From the NCBI RefSeq assembly GCF_004795835.1, contig NZ_CP039249.1, positions 2,207,001 through 2,271,000 of the forward strand: 64,000 bases of DNA. Direction: 5' to 3'. A program made the position numbers and the translations under genes. Position 1 is the first letter of the stretch. Each line of letters begins with the position of its first letter. Shown in pieces: positions 55,601-63,685 of this stretch. The notes under the pieces were generated by a model. The model did not search any database, was not told where the DNA came from, and saw only the letters and a program-made list of their open reading frames with translations. This DNA is from Sphingomonas sp. PAMC26645. Lineage in GTDB: Bacteria > Pseudomonadota > Alphaproteobacteria > Sphingomonadales > Sphingomonadaceae.

Positions 55601-57029
55601 TGCCGCCGTGCGGCCGGAACAGCGTGACGACGGTCGGTCGGACGAGGTGGAATGCGAGGATCGTCTCGTACACTTCGCCCCAGAACGGCCGGCGATCGCC
55701 GCCCTGCAACCGCCCACCCGATACCTGCGCGCAGTAGAGATGCGCGGCGGCATAGGCGAAGATCATACCGGCGGAAGCGTGGATGATGTTCTCGCCCAGG
55801 ATCAGATACGCCAGTGGGCTGGTCAGGAAAGCGATGCGCGGCAGCGGAAACTGGAAATGCAGCATCGCGTTCAAGTAACAAAACCGCTGCTGCAGGCTGA
55901 GGCCACGCCCGAACAGTGGATTGTCGATACGCAGGATTTGCGTCATCCCGCGTGCCCAGCGAATGCGCTGGCCGATGTGCAGCACCAGTCGCTCGGTCGC
56001 GAGCCCGGCCGAAAGACGGATCCCGAGATACGCGGTCGACCAGCCCATCCGTTGCAGGCGAAGCGCGGTATGCGCATCCTCGGTGACGGTCTCGAACGCG
56101 AAGCCATTGGTATCGGCGAGCGCCTCGCGGCGAATGATCGCGCAGGATCCGCAGAAAAACGCGGCGTCCCACAGGTCGTTGCCACGCTGGACCGCGCCGT
56201 AGAACAGGTCGCCCTCGCCCGGCAGGTCGCGGACCGAGCCCAGGTTGCGCTGGACCGGATCGGGCGAATAGAAGTGATGCGGGGTCTGGACGAGCGCCAG
56301 TTTCTTGTCGCGCTGGAACCAGCCGACCGTCATCTGCAGGAAGGCGCGCGTCGGCACGTGATCGCAGTCGAAGATCGCGATCAGCGAGCCCTCGGTGTTC
56401 GACATCGCGGCGTTGAGGTTGCCCGCCTTCGCATGGTTGTTGTCGGCACGCGTGATGTAGCCGCAACCGACCGATCGGGCGAACGCGCGGAATTCAGGTC
56501 GGCGACCGTCGTCGAGCAGGTAGACGTGATAGCGATCACGCGGATAATCCATGTCGAGCGCGGCGAGCACCGTCGTCCGGACGATCTCCAGGCTTTCGTT
56601 ATAGGTCGGGATATAGACGTCGACGGTCGGCCATTCATGCGGCTCGCACTCGGGCTCGACCGACTGGCGATCGAGCGGCCACGCGGTCTGGAGCACGCCG
56701 AGCGCGAGGATCACCCACGCATAGAGTTCGGCGAGGTACAGACCCATGCCCAATATGGTGCCGAGCGCGCTTTCGAATTCGAGCGTCGCGGTGGTCCGCC
56801 AGAACAGATAGCGGGTCGATACGACCAACGACAGCAAGGCCAGCACTAGCGTCCCGCGACGCGACTTCGACCGGCCGAGCACGATTGCGCCCAGGATCGA
56901 CACGCCGGCGAAGATCCACTGCGACTTGAGGTCGAGCGGCACCGTCACGACGACCAGCGTCAACAGCGCCGCGACGACGATGCCGAGCGTATCGGCGCGA
57001 AACGCCTTGCGGACCGACCCGCGCGTCAT
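52677..57029 (-). CDS. bcsAB: Fused cellulose synthase catalytic and c-di-GMP-activated subunits (BcsA-BcsB)
   Basis: A single 1450-residue protein joining the inner-membrane glycosyltransferase and its periplasmic partner, as known for acetic acid bacteria. The BcsA part has GT2 motifs DD (173-174), DCD (221-223), TED (316-318) and QRIRW (354-358), eight membrane helices and a PilZ domain with R560-xxx-R564 and DLSMGG (587-592) that binds cyclic di-GMP. A hydrophobic helix at about 706-729 (LKAATAALAAAALVMSVGL) leads to the BcsB part (about 740-1450), with its carbohydrate-binding folds and a C-terminal TM helix. The start ATG overlaps the bcsQ stop. Confidence 0.94.
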   Translation of the reverse strand: MTRGSVRKAFRADTLGIVVAALLTLVVVTVPLDLKSQWIFAGVSILGAIVLGRSKSRRGTLVLALLSLVVSTRYLFWRTTATLEFESALGTILGMGLYLAELYAWVILALGVLQTAWPLDRQSVEPECEPHEWPTVDVYIPTYNESLEIVRTTVLAALDMDYPRDRYHVYLLDDGRRPEFRAFARSVGCGYITRADNNHAKAGNLNAAMSNTEGSLIAIFDCDHVPTRAFLQMTVGWFQRDKKLALVQTPHHFYSPDPVQRNLGSVRDLPGEGDLFYGAVQRGNDLWDAAFFCGSCAIIRREALADTNGFAFETVTEDAHTALRLQRMGWSTAYLGIRLSAGLATERLVLHIGQRIRWARGMTQILRIDNPLFGRGLSLQQRFCYLNAMLHFQFPLPRIAFLTSPLAYLILGENIIHASAGMIFAYAAAHLYCAQVSGGRLQGGDRRPFWGEVYETILAFHLVRPTVVTLFRPHGGKFNVTDKGSLLDKTHFDTATARPHLICIGLVLFGIAFGCVKYFFFAHLFNIQGDTLVLNTVWAVFSLVILLAAVSVARETRQVREYIRIPVQLPATLYFADGHVVDAETIDLSMGGLAITAPPGVTLADREVTHVALPMGDEILTLPVQTQRVDKNMATMRFLELDMLQLRQLVRAVMGRNDAWEPEAPRAPISTLRSLRDILVVDLVTLKRLLGFNRAERRRERTRLKAATAALAAAALVMSVGLPQPVAAQATTVPVSAPEAPGGIRQERLTLRDLRIRSAIRLAGTRGEIAIPFGLRSNEVVTAANLTLALAWSPALLPDLSQFVVILNGEVVRTVRLTPDGAGGQQLTMAVNPALFLPGDNQLNLRLIGHYTRDCEDPFHSSLWANVSNTRSALDLTIQRLPLGPDLARLPSPFFDRADNLPLNLPFVFGAAPSNGELEAAASVASWFGRLASYRGFAFKPSYGRIPRGNAIVFLRPGMRVGSYVPNITGPSALVMRNPFDGFGQLLLVMGRDERELKLAAAALATGRGTIGGAGASFDGVRIPTYARYAAPRWLRSDRAVKLGEIMDPRALQGVGLPPGPLTAAFRTAPDLFFWPRGGASLDLRYRYPSATWLDRRASRLDISINNQYLRTLPLAGAAWWKALIGGQDGASSSQDSAKVELPNYNLFGQNELIFDYNLILGTKKKCEGTLPENVHVAIDPDSAIDLTHAYHAQRMPSLATFANAGYPFTISPDLAETVVVVPASPDLGIVEAFLAMMGRFGDSTGAATTGVTVTQASDGDRLEGHDVLVIGIPRTAGATALFAGAPVRIENGRLRVVERNPIERVFGLISPYGASDVGETNAFLTTAERFDGFVSFRSPYDAARTVVAVMSTNTADLPELVQGLAEQRINAQVQGDLSVTNGEGMRSFAVGQTYWSGSLPVWMRIGWWFSERPLLMALSGLLIALLLAGPLYLLLVRQQHRRLGSEDAA

Positions 57030-57742
57030 TCCGCCGGCTCCGTGGCGGCGACGAGACCGCATCGCGCCTCGATCGCGATGGTCATCGCAGCAAGATCGGG
57101 GAGCACGACGCTCTGCTTGGCGTAGCGCGCGATCGGCTGGAACGACGCCAATGCCTCGTTGACCGCCTCGTCGCGGCGCACCGTCGCGATCAGATTGTCG
57201 CCGAACAGCGCGCGTAGGAATATCTGCGAATGGCGCGACAATTTGCGCGTGTCGTCGACTTGGTTGAGCACGAACACGGTCTGTTCGAGGTCGATCGTCG
57301 GCGTGCCCGGCTGGACCTTCGCCAACGCCGCGAGCGATGTCGGTTGCGGCACGAGCGCGCACAGGTGCAGCGCGGCGTGCGGCAACAGGCTGGTCTTCAG
57401 CGCGAGGTCTGCGGAAGCGACATCGGCGATCACGATGCGCCCGCTGTCGAACGGCGACGCGCCCGACCGCGCGATCAGGCGCCCGAACGCGCCGCTCTGG
57501 ACGGTGGCATAGCCCGACAGCAATTCGACCCCGTCGACGACGATGCCTTCGGTCGTGGCATCCGTCATCGCAGGGATTTCCTGCGCGGGGAGCATCCCGA
57601 AGAACAGCTTGAGCGCATCGGCATGCGTGAAATCAATCGCGGAGACGTCGTGCCCCCGTGCGGCGAGACCAAGCGCGAGACGCGCGGTCAGGAACGTGGT
57701 TCCGACGCCGCCGACCGGTGAATGGCACAGGATCAATGGCAT
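57026..57742 (-). CDS. bcsQ: BcsQ/YhjQ-type ParA-like ATPase
   Basis: MinD/ParA-like P-loop protein of 238 residues, thought to place the cellulose machine at the cell pole. The P-loop is SPVGGVGTTFLTA (GGVGTT replaces the usual GGxGKT lysine form), then DFTHADALKLFFG and IVIADVASAD. The ATG overlaps the stop of the small protein before it (TGATG). The missing lysine may weaken ATP hydrolysis, though YhjQ-type proteins often differ here. Confidence 0.85.
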   Translation of the reverse strand: MPLILCHSPVGGVGTTFLTARLALGLAARGHDVSAIDFTHADALKLFFGMLPAQEIPAMTDATTEGIVVDGVELLSGYATVQSGAFGRLIARSGASPFDSGRIVIADVASADLALKTSLLPHAALHLCALVPQPTSLAALAKVQPGTPTIDLEQTVFVLNQVDDTRKLSRHSQIFLRALFGDNLIATVRRDEAVNEALASFQPIARYAKQSVVLPDLAAMTIAIEARCGLVAATEPAE

Positions 57743-58035
57743 CAACGGCGCTCCGTATGGTCGTCGGAAAGCCCGGACAGGAACGCGCGCAGGCTGCCGC
57801 CGTGGCGCTGGCCAGGCTCGCCGCGGGCCGACATGTCGTTGTAATCGCTCAGGAAGTTCTTGGCTGGCGCCTTCTCCTCCGTCGCACGGTCGGCACGACC
57901 GACGACGCGCTCGTCCTCCAGCAACGCCGCGAACAACGGCCACGGCTCGACGTCGGCAATTGGGTCGGCGAACTGGCGATACTGGAAATCACGCTGTCCC
58001 AGTCTCGCTAATAGTGCCTTGGCATCGGGTCGCAT
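57742..58035 (-). CDS. Small first gene of the cellulose operon (BcsR-like)
   Basis: A 97-residue, hydrophilic product. It starts after AAGGAGTTCCCG, a strong ribosome site, and ends by overlapping the bcsQ start. Similar position and size suggest a BcsR/YhjR-type regulatory protein, which in E. coli tunes synthase assembly; sequence likeness is too slight to be sure. The middle (DPIADVEPWPLFAALLEDERVVGRADRATEEKAPAKNFLSDYND) is acidic. It heads the operon. Confidence 0.65.
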   Translation of the reverse strand: MRPDAKALLARLGQRDFQYRQFADPIADVEPWPLFAALLEDERVVGRADRATEEKAPAKNFLSDYNDMSARGEPGQRHGGSLRAFLSGLSDDHTERR

Positions 58036-58458
58036 CGGGAACTCCTTGTTTCCGACCCCTCGCCTAAATTGCAGATCAATTGGTTAATACTGGCAGTAAT
58101 TTACTTCCAATAGACGCCGTTTATTAAAGGTTGCATTAAAACTATCGCTTATTGTCAGTGCGTTACTTTGGAATAGAATTCGCAAAATAAATTGATGAGG
58201 GCATAATTGTTGGGCCGCATGCTTCGAAAAATGTGGAATCGGTATGCGGCGAATGGGTGATATTCAGATCTGAAATTAAACGGCTATCGAAATCTACGTA
58301 TCAAGCTGAAAACATTATTTATTTATCCGAAAAGGTGTAAGTGTCTTGTAAGCAAACGCAAAGCATCGGCATGACTCAAAGTTATGATTCAAGGATTGCT
58401 CGGTTAGGGTAGGGTCCCATAGATTTTAAAAGACGCGATCTGACTCAGGCTCCGTAAC
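58036..58458. promoter_or_regulatory. AT-rich leader of the cellulose operon
   Basis: A region clearly poorer in GC than everything around it (runs such as AAATAAATTGATGAG and AACATTATTTATTTATCC). No gene is supportable. It probably holds the promoter of the cellulose operon and may bind nucleoid proteins such as MucR/H-NS-like factors. Confidence 0.55.
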
Positions 58459-58720
58459 AAGCATCAAAGGCGGTATGAATACGAATCTGCATGCCGCAAG
58501 CGACGCAGAAGGAAGACCGCTCAGCTTCGTTATGACATCTGGTCAGGGTAGTAATCATACCGGCGCTGCCGTGCTACTCGACGATCTACCCAAGGCGCAG
58601 TGGAAGCTGGGCAGCCGCGGCTATGATGCGGACCAGTAGAGGGACGCCCTACAGGGCGAAGGGCGTAACACTCTATTATTCGACGCAAAAATTCCGGATC
58701 ATGCCTGTCGAATACGACTA
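58459..58720 (+). mobile_element. IS5-family transposase remnant
   Basis: Translation gives IKGGMNTNLHAASDAEGRPLSF, MTSGQGSNHTGAAVLLDDLP, KAQWKLGSRGYDADQ, then a TAG, then RDALQGEGRN, which is the DDE middle part of IS5-like transposases with the second Asp in RGYDAD. Both ends are missing and the frame is broken. No inverted repeats were identified. Confidence 0.75.
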
Positions 58721-59113
58721 GCGTCGCTGTCGAAGCCGGAGCGGTATCGAGATTCCGATCGACCGTCTGACGGACTGACGCCGCATCGCCATTGGCTATA
58801 ATTGATGTCCGACCGTTTTCTTCTTCGCTGTGGCCCTCGCTGCCTCCGTTATCTTCTGGCTCTGCTCAACGGCTCCTGAGCCTAACTCAATCGGCACCGG
58901 CGCCTGAGTTTCCTTCGGATCGATTCAATGGGGCACTTAATGCCCGAGGTAACGTAGCGCTCTACCTTAACGGGCGTCCAAGTTGAGAGAGGCGAGATGG
59001 TCCGTGAATGACCATTTGTGGGCCTGACAGCCGGTGAAGATGTCGGATGCCTGGCTTGCTGCGCCACGTGGTGAGAACGTGGCGTTGGGCCGTATTTTGG
59101 GCAAGCGGTACGG
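58721..59113. other. Decay zone without a supportable gene
   Basis: A 393-base stretch between the transposase remnant and the phosphatase pseudogene. Frames here do not look like protein. It may be the rest of an insertion or of the broken genes. Confidence 0.4.
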
Positions 59114-59905
59114 CTAAACGGCGGCCAGTCCGGCGAGATAATCGTCTACGAAGTCGACCTTGAAGGCCGCCCATAGTCCGAGATGATCGGACATCTGGTA
59201 GGTCTTCCACTCGCATGTTTTGGCGGCTTACCGGACTTTGAAGCAACGATGTCGCCCGCGTAGGCCGCCTCGTCCTCCGCGCGGAAGATGGCGCCGTAGT
59301 AGTCGAGTACGCCGCCCCGGTCAGTGGAGTCGAAGCGGCGACCTCGCCAGATGGCGATCTGGTCGTAGTACTAGTCTTTAGCGATGTTGCTGCCCTTGCG
59401 GTCGGTCAGCACCTTGGGGATCGAAAACCCGCATCGTTGATTGCCTTCAGCGTTGCATCGCCTGCGGTGAATAAGTTGAAGTCGCCGAGCAGGATAAGGT
59501 TGTCGGGAGCGCCGGTCTTAGGCGCGCTTGGCCAGGAACCTGGCCGGCTAACGGATATCCTCCAGCCTGCGGCTATCGAGCGGGATACCCTTGCCGTAGT
59601 AGATGTGGATCGTGCAGGGGTCCATCGGCGCCAAGCCGGCCTTGAAGCCGCATACAAACGGCGTGCGGGCGAACTGGAGCACCTCCGTGTCGACGTTCTC
59701 GGGCGGTAGGACAATCTCCCCGGCGAGGCCACCGAACGCAACCTTGCGGCGGTCGTATACGAACGCCATCCGCTCGCCGGTACGCGATGCGGCCTCCGTG
59801 ACGTCCGTCACGACGTACTTCCACCGGCCGCCCGGTCACCCGATCGAGCGCGGAACGAGCGTCCGCTTGTTCGGAAGCCGTTAAGCGCTCTTGAGTGTAT
59901 GGCAA
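59114..59905 (-). pseudogene. Endonuclease/exonuclease/phosphatase family protein, heavily decayed
   Basis: On the minus strand, pieces in several frames assemble into one EEP protein: ALDRVTG, then WKYVVTDVTEAASRTGERMAFVYDRRKVAFGG, VPPEN-like PPENVDTEVLQFARTPFVCGFKAG, LILLGDFNLFTAGDATLKAINDAGF, LTDRKGSNIAKD-stop-YYDQIAIWRGRRFDSTDRGG and MSDHLGLWAAFKVDFVDDYLAGLAAV. LGDFN and SDHLGLW are catalytic motifs of the family. At least three frameshifts and one TAG interrupt it, so it is certainly not functional. Confidence 0.85.
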
Positions 59906-60050
59906 TGGGTCTGGCCGGAAGCCGGAAGGCGGGGTGCATTCGCCCTAAAACTGTCGTTCGCTGAGCGAATACCTAAAGCCGGAAGCTGCCGTTCGTTCGG
60001 CTCGGACGCTGCGGTGCAGTCGTAGTCGTTAGACTGCCACACCCATTTCA

Positions 60051-60083
60051 TATCGGGAGAACCCTAAGAGGGCCCTCCCGATA
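60051..60083 (-). terminator. Terminator-like hairpin after the quinone oxidoreductase
   Basis: A perfect 9-base outer stem TATCGGGAG / CTCCCGATA encloses a second GGCCCT/AGGGTT stem directly after the stop of the oxidoreductase gene. There is no long T-run. Confidence 0.6.
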
Positions 60084-60088
60084 GCGGA

Positions 60089-61078
60089 TCAGACAGTCAC
60101 GACGATCTTGCCGACCTGCTCGTTGGACTCGAGGAAGCGGGTCGCTTCCTGGATCTGATCGAACGGGAATGTCCGCGACACCAGCGGGTCCAGCTTGCCG
60201 CTTTCCAGTCCCTCGGTGATGAATACCTTGGCTCGCGCCAGCGCTTCATCATTGCCGACGATTTCGGTATAGAGGTAGCCCTTGATCGTCAGGCTCTTGC
60301 CGAGAACCGCGAACTGCGGGAATGATCCCTCGTCCGGGCTTAGGGCGCCGTATTCCAGCAGAATGCCGCCCATGGCCATGACTTCCGCGAATTGGGCGAT
60401 GGCAGGACCGCCGATCGGATCAAATACCACGCGGGCACCCTTGCCGCCGGTGATCTCCTTCACGCGCGCTACCAGATCGCCGTCGGCGGTGGCGATCACA
60501 TGATGAGCACCGGCATTAGCCAGCGCCTGCGCCTTGGCGTTCGTACGAGTGGTCGCAATCACTGTCGCCCCGACGCTGCGAGCCACTTGGATCGCCGCGA
60601 TGCCGACGCTGCTCGATGCGGCTGACACGATGACGAAGTCCTCTGCGGTGACCTTCGCCTGATCGATAAGCGCACCCCAGGCGGTGACATACTTCATCCA
60701 GGAGGCGGCTGCCTTCTCGAACGAAAGGGCGGCGGGGTGCTTGACGACGTAGCGCGCCGGGATGTTGATGATCTCGCCATAGGTCGACCAGCGCGACATA
60801 TCGAGCGTCGGGATGACGCTAACGGCGTCGCCCTCCGCAAAGCCTGACACGTCGCTGCCGATGGTCTTGACCAAGCCTGCGGCCTCGTACCCGAGCCGCG
60901 ACGGGAACTCCGCCTCTTGCAGGTAAGCGCCGTTGCGGAACATCACCTCTGCGCGGTTCAAGCCGATCGCTCTAACTGCGATCTGCACCTCATCGGCGGC
61001 AGGTGCAGGAACCTCGATATCATCGATGCGCAGTACGTCTGCGGGGCCGTATTCGTGAAAGCGTACAACGCGGGTCAT
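60089..61078 (-). CDS. Zinc-binding/quinone oxidoreductase (QOR-like, MDR family)
   Basis: NADPH-dependent reductase of the medium-chain family without zinc ligands, 329 residues. Segments are VRFHEYGPADVLRIDDIEVPAPAADEVQIAVRAIGLNRAE, SRLGYEAAGLVKTIGSDVSGFAEGDAV and the nucleotide motif VIVSAASSSVGIAAIQVARSVGATVIATTRT. It reduces quinones or enoyl compounds. It is co-directional with the NADP-binding gene downstream in the genome order (61,880 to 60,089), and both are divergent from the HxlR regulator. Confidence 0.9.
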   Translation of the reverse strand: MTRVVRFHEYGPADVLRIDDIEVPAPAADEVQIAVRAIGLNRAEVMFRNGAYLQEAEFPSRLGYEAAGLVKTIGSDVSGFAEGDAVSVIPTLDMSRWSTYGEIINIPARYVVKHPAALSFEKAAASWMKYVTAWGALIDQAKVTAEDFVIVSAASSSVGIAAIQVARSVGATVIATTRTNAKAQALANAGAHHVIATADGDLVARVKEITGGKGARVVFDPIGGPAIAQFAEVMAMGGILLEYGALSPDEGSFPQFAVLGKSLTIKGYLYTEIVGNDEALARAKVFITEGLESGKLDPLVSRTFPFDQIQEATRFLESNEQVGKIVVTV

Positions 61079-61133
61079 GGTCTGATCCTCTGGTAGATAG
61101 ATGGCTATTGGAATGGAGCGGTTCGGGCGGCGT

Positions 61134-61880
61134 CTACATATTGATGGCGCGGACGAGGCGAACGCCCCAGTCCTCGTCAGGGTTCGTGGTTCCGTCGCCC
61201 AAGCGCTCTTGCATCACCGCGACCGCCAGGTCCCGGCGCTTGGGGAGCCTGTCCTTCTCCGCAGCGTCGAGAGCCGCAGGAATCTCGGCAAGGGTCAGGT
61301 CGGTGCAATAGACTGGCGCGCCGGCTTGCTGACGCCACGAGGCCGCCAGCGAGCCGGCATCGAAGGCATCCAGGCCGGTATCGCTGACCAACTCCATCGT
61401 GACCTGCCGATCGCGCTCACGGTCCGCTGCAACCGGAATGGCTATCCGGTCCGGTGTCCCTGCCGGCTTGCCCTTCTTGGCAAGAGAGGCGGAGCCGATC
61501 GCATTCCATGCCTTTGCGATCGGGCGGCAAAGTTGCTCAGCCACCCACAGGCTTTCCACCTGTCCGTCTTCGATCGCCTGGATGTTGGAGTCCCGGAACG
61601 GGTAATAGTTGGAGGTGTCGATCACGACCGTCTCGTCAGGCAGGCGAGCCACCAACGGTGCAATTGCGGCAATACGGTTGAGAGGTATCGAGAGGATGAC
61701 GACCTCGACGTCGGCCAGCGCGTCCTCCGTCGTCACGGCGCGGGCGCCGGCTGACCGGAGCTCGGGATCGATCGTCTCGGGCCCGCGCGAGTTGGCCACC
61801 TTTACCTCATGGCCCGCCTCGCTCAACCTCGTGACGAGTGTCTTGCCGATGTGTCCTGTCCCAAGAATGCCGATTTTCAT
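61134..61880 (-). CDS. NADP-binding oxidoreductase (F420-reductase-like fold)
   Basis: Rossmann protein of 248 residues, beginning MKIGILGTGHIGKTLVTRLSEAGHEVKVANSRGPETI, the pattern of NADPH-dependent F420 reductase and related NADP-binding coenzyme reductases. The residues after GTGHIG and the Arg in NSRG suit NADP. GAGGAACGACAC precedes the ATG. Substrate unknown. It is the first gene after the HxlR regulator and is probably its target. Confidence 0.85.
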   Translation of the reverse strand: MKIGILGTGHIGKTLVTRLSEAGHEVKVANSRGPETIDPELRSAGARAVTTEDALADVEVVILSIPLNRIAAIAPLVARLPDETVVIDTSNYYPFRDSNIQAIEDGQVESLWVAEQLCRPIAKAWNAIGSASLAKKGKPAGTPDRIAIPVAADRERDRQVTMELVSDTGLDAFDAGSLAASWRQQAGAPVYCTDLTLAEIPAALDAAEKDRLPKRRDLAVAVMQERLGDGTTNPDEDWGVRLVRAINM

Positions 61881-61946
61881 GTGTCGTTCCTCTGCGATCA
61901 TTGCCTCGCACCGGAAATTATGGTCAGGTACCAGAAGTGACAAGAA

Positions 61947-61979
61947 CCTACCCAAAGGTGGGTTACCCACCAAAAGGTA
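61947..61979. promoter_or_regulatory. Inverted repeat in the HxlR divergent promoter
   Basis: A perfect dyad GGTGGGT-T-ACCCACC flanked by CTACCCAAA on one side and AAAAGGTAAG on the other, extending the symmetry. It lies 17 bases before the HxlR start codon and about 70 bases before the divergent gene. It is a good operator for a dimeric winged-helix regulator. Confidence 0.65.
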
Positions 61980-61987
61980 AGTGACCT

Positions 61988-62374
61988 ATGCAGCGTGACT
62001 GGCAATGCGAGGACCCGCAGCAGCAGCTTGTCTGGGCTGCGGCGACCAGCGAAGCTCTCCGCGTTCTGGAGGGCAAGTGGAAGATGGTGATCATCTTCCA
62101 ACTGTTTGCCGCACGAGCGCCTTTGCGCTTCTCCGAGCTGGAACGACGTGTCGAAGGCGTGAATCAGAAGATGCTTATTCAACAGCTAAAAGAACTGGAA
62201 AAGGACGGGATCGTCACCCGGACGATCTATCCTCAAGTTCCGCCCAGGGTCGAATACGCGCTGAGCGAGATCGGCCTGGCACTCGGGCCGTCGATCGAAG
62301 CGCTAATCGATTGGACGTTCATGCGACGTAAGGCCGAGACGTCGGCTAAATCGGGGGAACGAGGGTTACTGTAG
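61988..62374 (+). CDS. HxlR-family transcriptional regulator
   Basis: MarR-related winged-helix regulator of 128 residues. It shows the HxlR pattern with an N-terminal Cys (DWQCEDPQQQ), ALRVLEGKWKMVIIFQLFAARAPLRFSELERRVEGVNQKMLIQQLKELEKDGIVTRTIYPQVPPRVEYALSEIG. Many such proteins react with aldehydes, quinones or oxidants through that Cys. It is divergent from the NADP-binding gene and the quinone oxidoreductase, which it probably controls. Confidence 0.93.
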   Translation: MQRDWQCEDPQQQLVWAAATSEALRVLEGKWKMVIIFQLFAARAPLRFSELERRVEGVNQKMLIQQLKELEKDGIVTRTIYPQVPPRVEYALSEIGLALGPSIEALIDWTFMRRKAETSAKSGERGLL

Positions 62375-62656
62375 CTTAGACGGCTGCCAATTCGATTCAA
62401 GCACCAAAAGCGGATGGCCGCTTTCCTCTCCCATCACGACATTCGCGAGCGGATAGCCGCCCTCCGAAATCGGTCATTCGCAAAGATTATCCAGCGTCTG
62501 AAGTTGGGAAGCGAGGGGATGGGCGTGAGCGTCTGATTGTGGGTCTGCATTAAGATCGCCGCTAGGGATCGAGCACTAAACTATGATCGCGGGCATGCTT
62601 AAGCACGAAGCTTGAGCCTTTCGTTCAAGAGTCGGCGGCATCGCCTGTGCGGTAAT

Positions 62657-63685
62657 TCAGCGGCCCGCCAGATACTGCGCCAGCGGATCGATCATCTCCT
62701 CGGGGATACGGCGGGCGATGACCGGCATCGTCGACTGCGACTTCCGCGCGTCGACCACCGTCTCGTCACCGCGCCAGTTGCGGAGGCGTTGGGCTATGTA
62801 GCTGGCGCGCTGGCCGGCGAGCACGGGGTAGGGCTTGCCGGGGGCGTGGCAGCTCGAGCACGCGGGGAGCTGCACCTTCGGCAACCCCTCGCGGTCGATC
62901 CGGGCCGCCGCGGTCGATCCCGATGGCGTGACGCCGCCGATCCCCGGCATCGCCGCGAAGTGGTCGGCGAGACGCTTCATTTCCTCAGGTGTAAGCGTCG
63001 CGGCAGCGTTTGCCATCACCGCGCTCTGGCGTTTGCCGGTTGCGTACGCCTCGAGCGCGGCACGGAGATACGCTGGACTCTGCCCACCGAGCACGGGCAT
63101 GTCGGGCTGGCCTCGACCACGTCCGTCGGCACCGTGACAGCCTGCGCAGGTCGCGATCTTGGCATCGGTGACGCCCGGCACTTCGGTTAGCGAGCGATAG
63201 GTCGCAGGTGACATTTCCGGCAGCAGGCGGACGAAGGCGACCATGCGGCGGACTTCGTCGTCGCGGTCCTTGGCCGCCCAACCGGGCATGCCAGTGTATT
63301 TGACACCGTGCTTGAGGATCCAGAAGATCTGCTTGTCGGTCCACTCGCGCGCGTTGACCGAGAGGTTGGGGGCAGGGGGCGTCGCGGCCTGCATTACGGG
63401 CAGCGGACGAACGCCCGGGGCGCCGTGGCACGAGGCGCAGCTTGCCTTGAACAGCCCTGCGGCACTGACGAGACCCTCTTTAGCCTTGGGATCGTCGGGC
63501 GCGGTGACTGCGGCGTAGGTGCGGACCGAGTTGCGCATCGTCCAGTGGAGGAACCAGTCGGTGATCTTCCAGTGGCCCGACGAGGCGGCGATGTTGAATA
63601 CGCCCGACCACGCGAACAGCAACCCTGCGAGCGCTAGCGCGACGATGGCGGCGGCGGCACGTGCCCAAGTGATCCGGATCGTCAT
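62657..63685 (-). CDS. Membrane-anchored c-type cytochrome with three heme sites
   Basis: Periplasmic electron carrier of 342 residues. An N-terminal helix at about 9-30 (AAAAIVALALAGLLFAWSGVF) anchors it or acts as a signal. Three CxxCH sites lie at 83-87 (CASCH), 180-184 (CAGCH) and 276-280 (CSSCH). Each is followed by a plausible Met ligand region (GMPGW near 132; DMPVLGG near 196; STMPVI near 318). It overlaps the neighbouring CtaG-like gene by 4 bases. The pair probably belongs to a cytochrome c oxidase (caa3/aa3-type) cluster that continues to the right. Confidence 0.9.
   Translation of the reverse strand: MTIRITWARAAAAIVALALAGLLFAWSGVFNIAASSGHWKITDWFLHWTMRNSVRTYAAVTAPDDPKAKEGLVSAAGLFKASCASCHGAPGVRPLPVMQAATPPAPNLSVNAREWTDKQIFWILKHGVKYTGMPGWAAKDRDDEVRRMVAFVRLLPEMSPATYRSLTEVPGVTDAKIATCAGCHGADGRGRGQPDMPVLGGQSPAYLRAALEAYATGKRQSAVMANAAATLTPEEMKRLADHFAAMPGIGGVTPSGSTAAARIDREGLPKVQLPACSSCHAPGKPYPVLAGQRASYIAQRLRNWRGDETVVDARKSQSTMPVIARRIPEEMIDPLAQYLAGR

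Noticed and set aside
52707..56849. Long plus-strand open frames opposite the cellulose synthase genes.
   Set aside because: They are antisense shadows of bcsAB, rich in Arg, without ribosome sites or known motifs.
58028..58060. GGAGTTCCCGA next to the start of the cellulose operon.
   Set aside because: It lacks the GTA part of the box and contains the ribosome site AAGGAG; similarity is by chance.
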